Notes: generated by a model not told the origin, from the sequence alone. A DNA stretch of 64,000 bases from JAHCHG01 sp965214585 (GCA_965214585.1 OZ243957.1:2418001-2482000); one strand, 5' to 3'. Numbered from the stretch's first letter, positions 52,287 through 61,319 are shown. Program-made: numbers and translations.

Positions 52287-53348
52287 ATGAATGTTATTGA
52301 ATATCCTTTTTGGGTTTGGGTTTTCTTTTTCGCCGTCGTTTTTGTCGCGCTTTTTGTGGACATCGGCATTGTCAATCGCAAAGCGCACGCGCCGTCGCGC
52401 AAGGAAACGATTGTCTGGAGCATCGTCTGGGTTTCCATCGCGCTGGCGTTTAACGTCTTTATTTATTGGGTTGTTTCTGATCTTTACGGCGCGGAAACGG
52501 GACTTTTTAAGGCGAAACAGTTTTTTACGGGTTATCTGATCGAGCTTTCGCTTTCGATTGATAATTTGTTCGTCTTTTTGTTAATCTTCAATTATTTTGC
52601 CGTTCCGAAAGAATATCAGCATCGCGCTCTGTTTTGGGGAATTTTTATGGCACTCGTGATGCGTATGGTGATGATCTTCGCCGGAGCGCAGCTTGTCGAG
52701 CAGTTTCACGGAATTTTATATTTTTTCGGCGCGTTCCTTATTTATACGGGAATCAAAATGTTTTCCGAAGACGAGGAATTTAATCCCGAAGACAGTATGA
52801 TTGTGTCTTTGACGACGCGCTTTATCAGGATTTCAAAAGAATACGACGGCGAGAAATTTTTCGTTATACGCGAAGGCAAACGCGTCGGAACATTGCTTTT
52901 GTTGGTTTTAGTTGTGATAAACGTCGCTGATCTGGTTTTCGCCGTTGATTCGATTCCGGCGATCTTCGGAATTACAACCGACAGATTTATCGTCTATACG
53001 TCGAACATTTTTGCTATTTTAGGCTTGCGGACGTTCTTTTTTCTGCTTGCAGGTTTGGCTGAAAAATTTCATTATCTCAAATACGGTTTGGCGTTTGTTC
53101 TAAGTTTTATCGGCTTTAAGATGCTTCTGCCCTTGTTCGCCGAAGGGCTTCTGCTCATTGCCGACAAACAGACCGCTTTCGGGCATTTTCTGGAAAATTT
53201 TCTCGCGCACAAATACGCGCAAGAGGTTATAAACATATCGCTCGCCATCGTCGTTTTGGCGATTGCCGCGTCTATCGTTTTATCGCTCGTTATTCCGGCA
53301 ACGAAAGAGCATATAGAAAAGATCGAAGAAAAATTTGAAGACGAATAG
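52287..53348 (+). CDS. TerC-family integral membrane protein
   Basis: 353 aa, about nine hydrophobic helices. The core DIGIVNRKAHAPSRKE, IELSLSIDNLFVFLLIFNYFAVP, ALVMRMVMIFAGAQLV and VADLVFAVDSIPAIFGIT are TerC/Alx family motifs with the acidic residues of the metal path. Family roles are Mn(II) export or tellurite resistance. It lies 36 bp upstream of the FecR-like gene. Confidence 0.92.
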   Translation: MNVIEYPFWVWVFFFAVVFVALFVDIGIVNRKAHAPSRKETIVWSIVWVSIALAFNVFIYWVVSDLYGAETGLFKAKQFFTGYLIELSLSIDNLFVFLLIFNYFAVPKEYQHRALFWGIFMALVMRMVMIFAGAQLVEQFHGILYFFGAFLIYTGIKMFSEDEEFNPEDSMIVSLTTRFIRISKEYDGEKFFVIREGKRVGTLLLLVLVVINVADLVFAVDSIPAIFGITTDRFIVYTSNIFAILGLRTFFFLLAGLAEKFHYLKYGLAFVLSFIGFKMLLPLFAEGLLLIADKQTAFGHFLENFLAHKYAQEVINISLAIVVLAIAASIVLSLVIPATKEHIEKIEEKFEDE

Positions 53349-53384
53349 AAACAGAAATCTTCGGGCAGATTTATCGCTGATGAA

Positions 53385-54614
53385 ATGGATAACAAACCGG
53401 GAAAATTTTATATTGACTGGTGGAACGTCAAAAAAAGCACCATTTACGGAATTGCCGCCGTATTGATAATGCTTATTTTGCTCGGCGCGGGCGGTTGGTG
53501 GATTTGGGCGAACAGAGATTCAATCGGAACAACGGACAAAACGGAAATCCCGAAAGATGCGGCGCGTGTCGTTTCTTTTGAAGGCGACGTGAGAATAATT
53601 CGCGCCGCGACCAGAGAAACGATTTTGGTAACGAAAGAAACATTCGTTTCGGCGGGCGATACGATTCAGACGCAAGCCGACGGGCGTGCGAGAATTCAGA
53701 TGATTGACGGTTCGACGCTTTATGTTCGCCCGAACAGCACGGTTATTATCCGCGACAGTTCTTCGATTTTCGGCGGAACTGATGTGCGCGTCGCGCTCGA
53801 CGACGGGCAGATCAACGTCCGCACCGAAGATCAGCCGGAAAACGCGCAAAATATCGTCGAAGTGCAGGAAACGGAAAACGAACTGATGGCGCAGACCGAC
53901 GCGAGTTTTAATATTAATCCGAACACGAAGGTCGGTGAAATCAGAATCAGCCGCGGCGGAGTTGAAAGCAATGCGGACGGCAGAACGACGATTATTAAAG
54001 AAGGCGAATTTGCTTCGGTCAATAACGGTAAACTTGCTTCTAAAGAAAAATTGATCACGCCGCCAAAACCCGTTTCGCCCGCTTCATCCAAACAAATTGT
54101 GGTTTTCGGCGAAGTCGGCGAAGTAAACTTCACTTGGCAAAAAAACGAATCGGTTTCAATTGAAAATTATCAACTGCAAATTGCCAAATCGCCTTTTTTC
54201 GTTTCAAATTCGATAGTTTTGGAGCGCACATCGCTTAAAAGTTCGAGTTTTTCCGACAGAAATATCTCGCCCGGAACTTATTATTGGCGGGTTCGCGCAA
54301 CGGCGGATTCGGGGCAGACCAGCGATTGGAGCGAACCCGTCCGATTTTCGGTTATCAGAGGCACGGGTGGAACTCGTATAACGGCGGGCGATTGGGAAGT
54401 CGAAAGAATCGGCGGCAGAATTTATTTGGTCAGCGGAAAAACAAAACCGGGCGCAATTGTTCGGGCGAACGGGCGCGAAACTTTCGCGCAAGGCGACGGT
54501 TCTTTCCGTCTGCAACTCGCCGGATCGGGAAATGTCAGATTTGAAATCAGCGATGAACAGGGAAACCGCAGCAGTTTTTTAGTATCTTTGAGTTCGGGGA
54601 AAGTTTTGAGATAA
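53385..54614 (+). CDS. FecR-like membrane protein
   Basis: 409 aa. A cytoplasmic N-terminal stub, one transmembrane helix (about 19-43), then a FecR domain (about 60-220: VSFEGDVRIIRAATRE, GRARIQMIDGSTLYVRPNSTVII, GQINVRT) and a fibronectin/Ig-like domain (about 250-350: YQLQIAKSPFF, GTYYWRVRATADSG) with a terminal beta-sheet. No sigma factor gene is adjacent, so the anti-sigma function typical of FecR is not supported. The stop is in a short-repeat hairpin. Confidence 0.8.
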   Translation: MDNKPGKFYIDWWNVKKSTIYGIAAVLIMLILLGAGGWWIWANRDSIGTTDKTEIPKDAARVVSFEGDVRIIRAATRETILVTKETFVSAGDTIQTQADGRARIQMIDGSTLYVRPNSTVIIRDSSSIFGGTDVRVALDDGQINVRTEDQPENAQNIVEVQETENELMAQTDASFNINPNTKVGEIRISRGGVESNADGRTTIIKEGEFASVNNGKLASKEKLITPPKPVSPASSKQIVVFGEVGEVNFTWQKNESVSIENYQLQIAKSPFFVSNSIVLERTSLKSSSFSDRNISPGTYYWRVRATADSGQTSDWSEPVRFSVIRGTGGTRITAGDWEVERIGGRIYLVSGKTKPGAIVRANGRETFAQGDGSFRLQLAGSGNVRFEISDEQGNRSSFLVSLSSGKVLR

Positions 54615-54671
54615 TGGATAATGTTAGGAAAGAAGTATAAAATTATCCGTTATCCATTATCAGTTATTAAC
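54612..54671. repeat. Short-repeat hairpin (GATAATG / CATTATC)
   Basis: TAATGGATAATG at the start contains the FecR stop; partner ATTATCCGTTATCCATTATC lies at about 54640-54662. Confidence 0.75.
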
Positions 54672-54891
54672 TGATGTTACGCAGATGAGTAAATTTCCTA
54701 TCGCTGAAGGCGACAAAGATAATAGCGTAGGGTGAAATGAAGCGAGAGCGAAATGTAACCCTACGTCCGATTGAAAAAAACATTTGCTCGCTGAAAGTGA
54801 GCAACAACGAGCGCGAATTTGCTGCTTCACCTGACGCTGTTAAATTAGTCGCTTTCAGCGATGAAAACCAAAATCGCGTAACGTGAGTTAA
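54667..54891. repeat. Inverted-repeat element family E with composite palindromes
   Basis: Ends TTAACTGATGTTACGC (54667-54682) and GCGTAACGTGAGTTAA (54876-54891). Interior includes TCGCTGAAGGCGAC (54702) and GTAGGGT...ACCCTAC, both matching the composite region at 9625. It ends three bases before the AAGGAG of the cation exporter. Confidence 0.7.
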
Positions 54892-54893
54892 TA

Positions 54894-54899
54894 AAGGAG
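54894..54899 (+). promoter_or_regulatory. Ribosome-binding site AAGGAG with non-canonical start
   Basis: AAGGAG at 54894-54899 is spaced nine bases from ATC at 54909 and fifteen from ATT at 54915; an in-frame stop (TAA) lies at 54900-54902. No ATG, GTG or TTG exists in this frame until 54999. Confidence 0.6.
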
Positions 54900-54908
54900 T
54901 AAAATTTT

Positions 54909-55853
54909 ATCGGCATTCATCACACACATTCGGGCGACGACAGAACGGCGCAGAAAACGGGCAAGTTAAAACTCGCGCTCGGTTTAACGTCCGTTTATAT
55001 GTTTGCCGAAGTGATCGGCGGCTGGTGGACGAACTCGCTCGCTCTGCTTGCCGACGCGGGACATATGTTGACCGATGTTGCCGCGCTCGCGCTGACTTTG
55101 GCGGCGATTTGGTTTGCGGCGCGTCCGGCAACCTCGAAAAAAACTTACGGTTATTATCGTCTGGAAATTCTCGCCGCTTTCGTCAACGGCATCGCCCTTG
55201 TTCTGATTTCGCTGTGGGTAATTTACGAGGCTTACGAAAGATGGAATCAGCCGGTTGAAATTTTAGGGTTTGAATTAACTTTGATCGCCGTCGGCGGACT
55301 CGTCGTAAATCTGATCGCCGCGTATCTGCTGCACGGCGATCATCAGCACGATTTGAATATGCGCGGCGCGTGGCTGCACGTTATCGGCGACGCGCTCGGT
55401 TCGGTGACGACAATCATCGCGGGTATTTTAATTCTCGCTTTCGGCTGGATTTGGGCGGACGCGGTAACGAGCGTGCTTATCAGCTTAATTATTATCTTCG
55501 GCGCGTGGCGGCTGATCCGCGATTCGGTTAATGTTCTGCTCGAAGGCACGCCTTCGCACATCAATGTTGCCGCCGTCGAGGAAGCGATTTTGCAGCATAA
55601 AAACGTCGAAAACATACACGATCTGCACATCTGGACGATAACTTCCGGGATGGAAGCATTGAGCGTTCACATTGTTCACAATGAAAATGTCGAGCAAACC
55701 GCGCTGATGAAAACTATCAGAAAAAATCTGCACGATCAGTTCGGCATAGACCATCTGACGATTCAGATGGAAACGCCCGAAGACGAACAGGACGGCAGAC
55801 ATTTTTGTTTTTCGGGCAAAAATTGCTTTACGACTTCGGAAATAAATAACTGA
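54909..55853 (+). CDS. Cation diffusion facilitator (CzcD/ZitB-like) with ATC start
   Basis: About 314 aa if translation starts at ATC 54909 (or ATT 54915); the only in-frame ATG is at 54999. The reading GIHHTHSGDD upstream has the His-rich start usual for CDF exporters, and residues KLKLALGLTSVYMFAEVIGGWW form TM1, which ATG 54999 would cut in half. Metal-binding helices show LLADAGHMLTD (HxxxD) and WLHVIGDALGSV (HxxxD). Six TM helices, then a cytoplasmic domain with HNENVEQT and TIQMETPEDE. Zn/Co/Cd export. Confidence 0.85.
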   Translation: MGIHHTHSGDDRTAQKTGKLKLALGLTSVYMFAEVIGGWWTNSLALLADAGHMLTDVAALALTLAAIWFAARPATSKKTYGYYRLEILAAFVNGIALVLISLWVIYEAYERWNQPVEILGFELTLIAVGGLVVNLIAAYLLHGDHQHDLNMRGAWLHVIGDALGSVTTIIAGILILAFGWIWADAVTSVLISLIIIFGAWRLIRDSVNVLLEGTPSHINVAAVEEAILQHKNVENIHDLHIWTITSGMEALSVHIVHNENVEQTALMKTIRKNLHDQFGIDHLTIQMETPEDEQDGRHFCFSGKNCFTTSEINN

Positions 55854-56010
55854 ATTTTGTAAACTGATGCCGCCGTTTTTCGGGAAATCCGACATCCGTT
55901 CGTAAATTTGAGTTATTTGACGAAAAGCGGGCGAGAGAGCAACCCTTCCCAACCTGCTAATTTAATAAATTTGCGCTTTTTTCATTTTATCTTGAACAGA
56001 TCATTACATC

Positions 56011-56141
56011 TAAGCAGGTCGTAATATGTTTTCAAAGATAATCCGAATGCAGAAACACGCACAAAGTAAGTGTGTTCTTTGCGCCCTTACGAGCGCAGCG
56101 GGCTTCTGCATTATCCTTGATTACTTTTACTCATCTGCTTA
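56011..56141 (+). repeat. Inverted-repeat element family D, copy 3
   Basis: Left TAAGCAGGTCGTAATATG, right ACTCATCTGCTTA; flanked by a further inverted pair CTTGAACAG (55991) and CTGTTCAAG (56143). Gap of 379 bp between the cation exporter and larA-like gene; outside the element nothing else is seen. Confidence 0.65.
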
Positions 56142-56232
56142 ACTGTTCAAGATTAAAAAGATTGCAGGTCTGGAAGAATTGCTCTCTCGCCTGCTTCTTC
56201 CAAATTAAAATTAAAAGAATTAAAAATTGCTT

Positions 56233-57489
56233 ATGCCGATTACCAATCTCGCTTACGGAAAATCACGAATAGAATTCGATTATGACGAAAATCGTTTTGA
56301 CGTTTTAGGCGAAAACGAAACGCGAAAACCTCTGACTGATGTAGAGATCGGCGAAAAACTCGACAAACCTTTTGATTCAAAAACAGTTGAAGAAATCGTC
56401 AAACCGGGCGAAACGGTTTTGATCGTCGTGCCGGACCAGACGCGTAAAGCGGCGAGCGGGCAAATTGTAAATCTGCTCGTCCGCCGCCTGATCGCCGGCG
56501 GCACGATGCCTTTTGACATTCGCGTAATTTTTGCGACGGGAATTCACAGGCGCGTGACCGAAGCGGAAAAAGCCGAGATCGTCACGCCGTTTATCGCTCA
56601 GAGAATCAAAATGCTCGATCATAATCCGCGCGATTTGATGCAGATCGTAAAATTCGAGCAGACGGCGGGCGGGCTTCCCGTCGAAATAAACCGCGCCGTT
56701 ACGGAACACGATCACACAATTATCATCGGCGGAATCGGTTTTCATTATTTCGCGGGTTTTACGGGCGGACGGAAATTGATCTGTCCCGGTCTTGCTTCGC
56801 CGCGCACGATTTCCGCCACTCACGCGCTGGCTTTTGACTGCGAAAGAAAAACCAGACGCGGCGGCGTTGAAACGGGAAAACTCGCGGGAAATGCCGTTCA
56901 CGAAGCGTTTATAGAAGTTGTCCGCAGATTTCCGCCGAGTTTTGCAATCAATTCGATTATCAATAAAAACGGCGAGGCGATTGAAATTTTCGCGGGCGAT
57001 TGGGAAACTTCGCACGAAAAAGCGTGTCAGTTTTACGCGGAAAATCACACGATTGAAATTAAGGAAAAACGCGAAATCGTTATCGTCAGCTGCGGCGGTT
57101 TTCCGCACGATACGAATATGATTCAAGCGCACAAGGCTTTAGACGCGGCGGCAAACGCCTGCGCGGACGGCGGCACGATTATTTTTTTAGCCGAATGCCG
57201 AAACGGTTTGGGCAGAAATGATTTTTTGGATTGGTTTGAAGCGAAAAACAGCGAAGAATTAGCCGAAAAGTTGTGCGAAAAATACAAGGTAAACGGACAG
57301 ACGGCGTGGAGTCTGCTGAAAAAGGCGGAAAATTTTGATGTTCGGATAATAACGAATCTGCCGAAAGAAGAAACGCGCTCGATGCGTCTGCACAAAGCGC
57401 GTGATTTGGAAAGCGTTTTATCAAAAATTGATAAAAACAAAAAGGGTTACATTTTGCCTTTCGGCGCGAAATACTTGATAAAATCCTAG
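56233..57489 (+). CDS. LarA-family nickel-pincer lactate racemase-like protein
   Basis: 418 aa from ATG 56233 (a TTG at 56227 also in frame). IVVPDQTRKAASGQIV, IFATGIHRRVTEAE (His), HDHTIIIGGIGFHYFAGFTGGRKLICPGLASPRTISATHALAFD are the LarA signature containing the Lys and His that hold the nickel-pincer cofactor. Typical length. It belongs to the DUF2088 N-terminal domain family. The larB/C/E cofactor genes are not in the window, so its substrate (lactate or other alpha-hydroxy acid) is uncertain. Confidence 0.88.
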   Translation: MPITNLAYGKSRIEFDYDENRFDVLGENETRKPLTDVEIGEKLDKPFDSKTVEEIVKPGETVLIVVPDQTRKAASGQIVNLLVRRLIAGGTMPFDIRVIFATGIHRRVTEAEKAEIVTPFIAQRIKMLDHNPRDLMQIVKFEQTAGGLPVEINRAVTEHDHTIIIGGIGFHYFAGFTGGRKLICPGLASPRTISATHALAFDCERKTRRGGVETGKLAGNAVHEAFIEVVRRFPPSFAINSIINKNGEAIEIFAGDWETSHEKACQFYAENHTIEIKEKREIVIVSCGGFPHDTNMIQAHKALDAAANACADGGTIIFLAECRNGLGRNDFLDWFEAKNSEELAEKLCEKYKVNGQTAWSLLKKAENFDVRIITNLPKEETRSMRLHKARDLESVLSKIDKNKKGYILPFGAKYLIKS

Positions 57490-57494
57490 AAAAA

Positions 57495-58013
57495 CTATTT
57501 TACCAACTCGAAAGTTCTGCCGATAAAATTGATATTGTTGCGAATCGAAAGAAGCCTGTCTTTTATTCCGGTAAAGCGCAATACATAATAAGTATCATCG
57601 CCGGTTTGCAGAAAAATCATTCTGCCCGACCAGTTTCTGCCGGATTTTACGAATTCGTAATTGAGAACTTTGCCGGAAAGTCTCCCCTGAAAAGTTTCTT
57701 CTTTTCCGACTACAAAACCCGAAAGAAACTGCAATTTCTGTTCTTCGCCGCGAATTATATCCGAAAGTGTTTCGCCCGGTTTGGCATTTATTTTGCGAAT
57801 TTCCAAATGACCGTCTTTTCTGTCCACATAAGCATATTCGACGTTCGGGCTTATTTTAGACGGTTTGACGACCATAATCCATTTGTCGTTCGGCAGATCG
57901 AATGTATATTCGACGTTCTCGTTTTGAAACGTCGTCGTTTGAGCAAAAGCGGAAAAAGCGAACGCAAAAATTATTACGATGGAAAACAAAAACGGGAATT
58001 TTTTTAATTTCAT
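57495..58013 (-). CDS. Exported hypothetical protein
   Basis: 172 aa. Signal peptide 1-24 (...IVIIFAFAFSAFAQ), then FQNENVEYTFDLPNDKWIMVVKPSK, YVDRKDGHLEIRKIN, GEEQKLQFL and RMIFLQTGDDTYYVLRFTGIKDR. Looks like a small periplasmic beta-rich protein (PsbP/DUF1795-like pattern), not confidently assigned. Convergent with the LarA-like gene. Confidence 0.6.
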   Translation of the reverse strand: MKLKKFPFLFSIVIIFAFAFSAFAQTTTFQNENVEYTFDLPNDKWIMVVKPSKISPNVEYAYVDRKDGHLEIRKINAKPGETLSDIIRGEEQKLQFLSGFVVGKEETFQGRLSGKVLNYEFVKSGRNWSGRMIFLQTGDDTYYVLRFTGIKDRLLSIRNNINFIGRTFELVK

Positions 58014-58268
58014 AGTATTTATTCCTTTAATAAAATGCGGATTATCATAAATCCTTCTGCGGTAAAAACTCGGCTTTTTATAAATATATAGATGCTGCTT
58101 GTTTTACCGGCGGTTGTCTTTTAATAGTTCATCGGAATACTTTTGATTATACGGATTAAGAATTTGATACACAAATTTTTCAACTATTTTCTCAAGCGAA
58201 ACGTCTAACGCAGAGATTGGAAAAAACGTCTGTTCGTTTAAATTATTCGAGAGGTTTTAATAAAAAAA

Positions 58269-60305
58269 GTGATAAACAAGCAATTTTCAAAAGCCGAAAA
58301 ATTGATTGCCCTGATGATGATGCTGGCGATGTTCAGCCCGATTTTTGCCGTCGGCGCAAACGCACAATTGATGAATAAAAAGCAAAACGCTTTGACCGAA
58401 GACCAAAAAATTATGCACGTTCTCAATCGTTTGGGTTTCGGTGCGCGTCCCGGCGATGTCGAAAAGGTAAAAGCCGTCGGCATTAAAAAATATATCGAGA
58501 TGCAGTTGAATCCCGCTTCGATCAATGATTCGGTTGCGGAAGCGAAGGTAAAAAATCTGGAAATTCTGCAAATGCCGACTGAAGAAATTTTCGCCAAATA
58601 TCCGAATCCGGGCGCACTTTTGCGAATGCTCGGAGGAAACGGCAGAAGAGCCGATCAAAATTCTGCGCGGAACGAGCAGATGAATACTGAGCAATCCGAG
58701 CAGAATCAACAAACCGAACGGCGTGAGCGCAAAGAAAAGTTGCTGAAAATTTATCAGGAATACGATTTGCGCCCCGCGAATCAGATTGTCAGAGATTTAG
58801 CGGCATCGCGCGTTCTTCGCGCCGTTTACTCAGAACGGCAATTGCAGGAACAGATGGTTGATTTCTGGACGAATCATTTTAACGTCTATGCTGGAAAAGG
58901 CGCGGTTCGCTGGTATCTGCCGAGTTATGACCGCGACGTTATTCGTCCGAACGCGCTCGGAAATTTCAGAGATTTGCTCGCTGCCACCGCCAAAAGTCCG
59001 GCGATGCTTTTTTATCTGGACAATTTTCAAAGCACCGCGCCCGAAGCCGATATAAACGGAGAAAATCGGAAAAATAACCGCCAACAGCAGTTTATTTTAA
59101 GCGGAAAACCGCTTCCGCCGAGAATGCGCGAAAGACTCAAGGAAAGATATAACGCGAGCGACGCGCAGCTTGACCGGCGGCTCGAACAAATGCGCGAACA
59201 GGCGAAAAGACCGAAACAAAAACGCGGAATAAACGAAAATTACGCCCGCGAATTGATGGAACTTCACACGCTCGGAGTTGACGGCGGTTTCGCGCAGAAG
59301 GATATTGTCGAAGTCGCCCGCGCTTTTACCGGATGGACGATTTTTGACGCACGCGGCTATCGAAAGGCGGCGGGAAATATGATCGAAGGCACGGAAAACA
59401 AACGTGCAAACCGCCGGATGAAAAGATCGGGATTTTCTCCCGATTCCGAATCAGGAGAATTCGTTTTCAACGAGCGTCTGCACGACAAGGGCGAAAAAAC
59501 GGTTCTCGGTCAGAAAATAAACGAAGGCGGAATCAAAGACGGCTTAAAGGTAATTGACATTCTCGTTAAAAATCCGGCGACGGCGAAATTTATCGCCCGC
59601 AAATTAGCCGTCAAATTTGTCAGCGACGATCCGAGCGAACAATTGGTGAATCGCGTTGCCGACGCTTTTCACAAATCAAACGGCGACATCAAAACGACTC
59701 TACGCGCACTTTTTACCGATGAAGAATTCTTTGCCCCGCAAAATTATCGGGCGAAGATCAAAACGCCGTTTGAACTTATGGCGAGTTCGCTTCGCGCTCT
59801 CGATGCGGATACGAACGCCAGTCCCGCGCTGCTCGGTTTGCTCGTGAAAATGGGCGAACCGCTTTATGGTTTTCAAGCACCGACGGGCTTTCCCGATACG
59901 GCGGCGGATTGGGTAAACACGGGCGCGTTGCTCGAACGAATGAATTTTGCCGTTGCCGTCGCGTCAAACCGGATTCGCGGAACGCGCGTCAACTTAGACG
60001 AATTTCGCGCCGATAATAAACGGGAAATTTTAGACGAAGCCGTAAAAGATATTTTAGGCGGCGAAATTTCTCCGAACACGAAATCCGCGCTTTTGCGGCA
60101 GATCGAAAAACCGCTGATCGAACCGAAATTAGCCGTTGAAGAAGACGAATTTGATGAAATTGAGAATGACTCGATAAAAGCAATGCCGAATCAAAGGCGC
60201 AATCGGCAGAACAGGCAGGCGCGTTTAATGAATCCGAACGGCGACCCGGAAGTTTTCAAAGTCGTCGGACTTCTTTTAGGTTCGCCCGATTTTCAGCGGC
60301 AGTAA
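58269..60305 (+). CDS. DUF1800 family protein (GTG start)
   Basis: 678 aa, GTG start at 58269 with GAGAGG about 14 bases upstream. Blocks HVLNRLGFGARPGDVEKV, VDFWTNHFNVY and NYARELMELHTLGVDGGFAQKDIVEVARAFTGWTI are typical; LHDKGEKTVLG follows. N-terminal hydrophobic signal sequence. Arg/Gln/Asn-rich linkers are inserted in the middle (about 120-155). DUF1800 and DUF1501 genes are commonly adjacent in acidobacteria and planctomycetes; here the partner lies 2 kb downstream behind HigBA and the oxygenase homologue. Confidence 0.9.
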   Translation: MINKQFSKAEKLIALMMMLAMFSPIFAVGANAQLMNKKQNALTEDQKIMHVLNRLGFGARPGDVEKVKAVGIKKYIEMQLNPASINDSVAEAKVKNLEILQMPTEEIFAKYPNPGALLRMLGGNGRRADQNSARNEQMNTEQSEQNQQTERRERKEKLLKIYQEYDLRPANQIVRDLAASRVLRAVYSERQLQEQMVDFWTNHFNVYAGKGAVRWYLPSYDRDVIRPNALGNFRDLLAATAKSPAMLFYLDNFQSTAPEADINGENRKNNRQQQFILSGKPLPPRMRERLKERYNASDAQLDRRLEQMREQAKRPKQKRGINENYARELMELHTLGVDGGFAQKDIVEVARAFTGWTIFDARGYRKAAGNMIEGTENKRANRRMKRSGFSPDSESGEFVFNERLHDKGEKTVLGQKINEGGIKDGLKVIDILVKNPATAKFIARKLAVKFVSDDPSEQLVNRVADAFHKSNGDIKTTLRALFTDEEFFAPQNYRAKIKTPFELMASSLRALDADTNASPALLGLLVKMGEPLYGFQAPTGFPDTAADWVNTGALLERMNFAVAVASNRIRGTRVNLDEFRADNKREILDEAVKDILGGEISPNTKSALLRQIEKPLIEPKLAVEEDEFDEIENDSIKAMPNQRRNRQNRQARLMNPNGDPEVFKVVGLLLGSPDFQRQ

Positions 60306-60346
60306 AATTAAAAAGGGAAAAGTCTGTAATTTTACGCGGACTTTTC
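60305..60346 (-). terminator. Terminator-like hairpin between DUF1800 and higA
   Basis: Stem GAAAAGTC (60317-60324) and GACTTTTC (60339-60346). Read on the minus strand it is followed by CCCTTTTTAATTTT, so it probably ends higBA transcription; on the plus strand the T-run is weak. Confidence 0.6.
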
Positions 60347-60359
60347 TCAAAAATATCTC

Positions 60360-60746
60360 TCAAATAAACGCCTCGACAGACATTTTGAATCTTGCCGCTA
60401 ACTTTTTCGCTTGTTCGGCGGTAATGCCGCGCTTACCTGACAAAACTTCTGAAACAATGCCCTGACTGCTGAAAATATCGAGTAGATCAACTTGCCGCAA
60501 ATTATTTTCTTTTATTAAATAATTTAAAGTGTCGGAAGGCGCGGCTCTTTTAATTTCCGGCATCACTTTTTTATCATAGCTTTCAAGTAAATTTGCCAGC
60601 AGATCAAAAAGCCGATCTTCTTCGGGCGAGCGTTTCTTTTTGAAAAGACTTGCAAATATATTTTCAATTCGTTTGTATTCCTTGTCATCGGTGATAGCGG
60701 CGGGAAGCGCGTCACTTAAAAGTTGTCCGTATATTTTTTTATTCAT
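60360..60746 (-). CDS. higA: HigA-like antitoxin
   Basis: 128 aa. C-terminal helix-turn-helix (NYLIKENNLRQVDLLDIFSSQGIVSEVLSGKRGITAEQAKKLAARF, XRE type) and an N-terminal helical stretch binding the toxin. Follows higB by 13 bp, the common order for HigBA. Represses its own promoter, for which the palindrome at 61078 is a candidate operator. Confidence 0.88.
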   Translation of the reverse strand: MNKKIYGQLLSDALPAAITDDKEYKRIENIFASLFKKKRSPEEDRLFDLLANLLESYDKKVMPEIKRAAPSDTLNYLIKENNLRQVDLLDIFSSQGIVSEVLSGKRGITAEQAKKLAARFKMSVEAFI

Positions 60747-60759
60747 AATAGTTCACCTT

Positions 60760-61056
60760 TTATTCGCAATCGGGTTTCCATTTATCTTTATCATATTCTT
60801 TATGAGTTAAAACGGCTCTGATAAATACGAGATGTTTCTTATATTCGATCATTGCAATTATGCGATATTTGTTTCCGCCAAGATTAAAAACAACACATCG
60901 GCTATAAATATCGGCAGAGTTAAAAGTTTGCCGAACATCTGAAAAATTTTGCCAGTCCGAATCTCTCACCTTTGAAATCCAGTTTTTCATCGCCGCTTCA
61001 GATTCTTTGTGCTGTTCCCAAAACTCTTTAATCGTTTTCTCTGAAATGATTCGCAT
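60760..61056 (-). CDS. higB: HigB-like mRNA interferase toxin
   Basis: 98 aa. MRIISEKTIKEFWEQHKESEAAMKNWISKV, then DWQNFSDVRQTFNSADIY, VVFNLGGNKYRIIAMIEYKKHLVFIRAVLTHKEYDK matches the HigB_toxin family (RelE fold, ribosome-dependent mRNA cleavage). Toxin gene comes first, as is usual for HigBA. Confidence 0.9.
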   Translation of the reverse strand: MRIISEKTIKEFWEQHKESEAAMKNWISKVRDSDWQNFSDVRQTFNSADIYSRCVVFNLGGNKYRIIAMIEYKKHLVFIRAVLTHKEYDKDKWKPDCE

Positions 61057-61077
61057 AAATTAATTTCTCAATTAAAT

Positions 61078-61102
61078 TTAATATCTCAAATTGAGATATT
61101 AA
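61078..61102. promoter_or_regulatory. Perfect palindrome, candidate HigA operator
   Basis: TTAATATCTCAA (61078-61089) and TTGAGATATTAA (61091-61102), 12-bp arms around one base, 22 bp before the higB start codon. Position and symmetry fit autoregulation by HigA. Confidence 0.7.
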
Positions 61103-61319
61103 GGTCAAATTTAATACGGTGATTTTATTTGATAAAATTTAGCGGCTGTTTTTATGCGAATGAAAGATATTTTTTTGTTTGACTTGCTTATAATTTTCTC
61201 GGTTTGATGAACTAAAACTGTCAAATAACAATTTGCATATTTGAAAATGTTTATAAAAATCAGGCAGATAATTGACAAAATTGCGGAAGATTCGAGCTGC
61301 AAAACTCTTTATTAATTTC

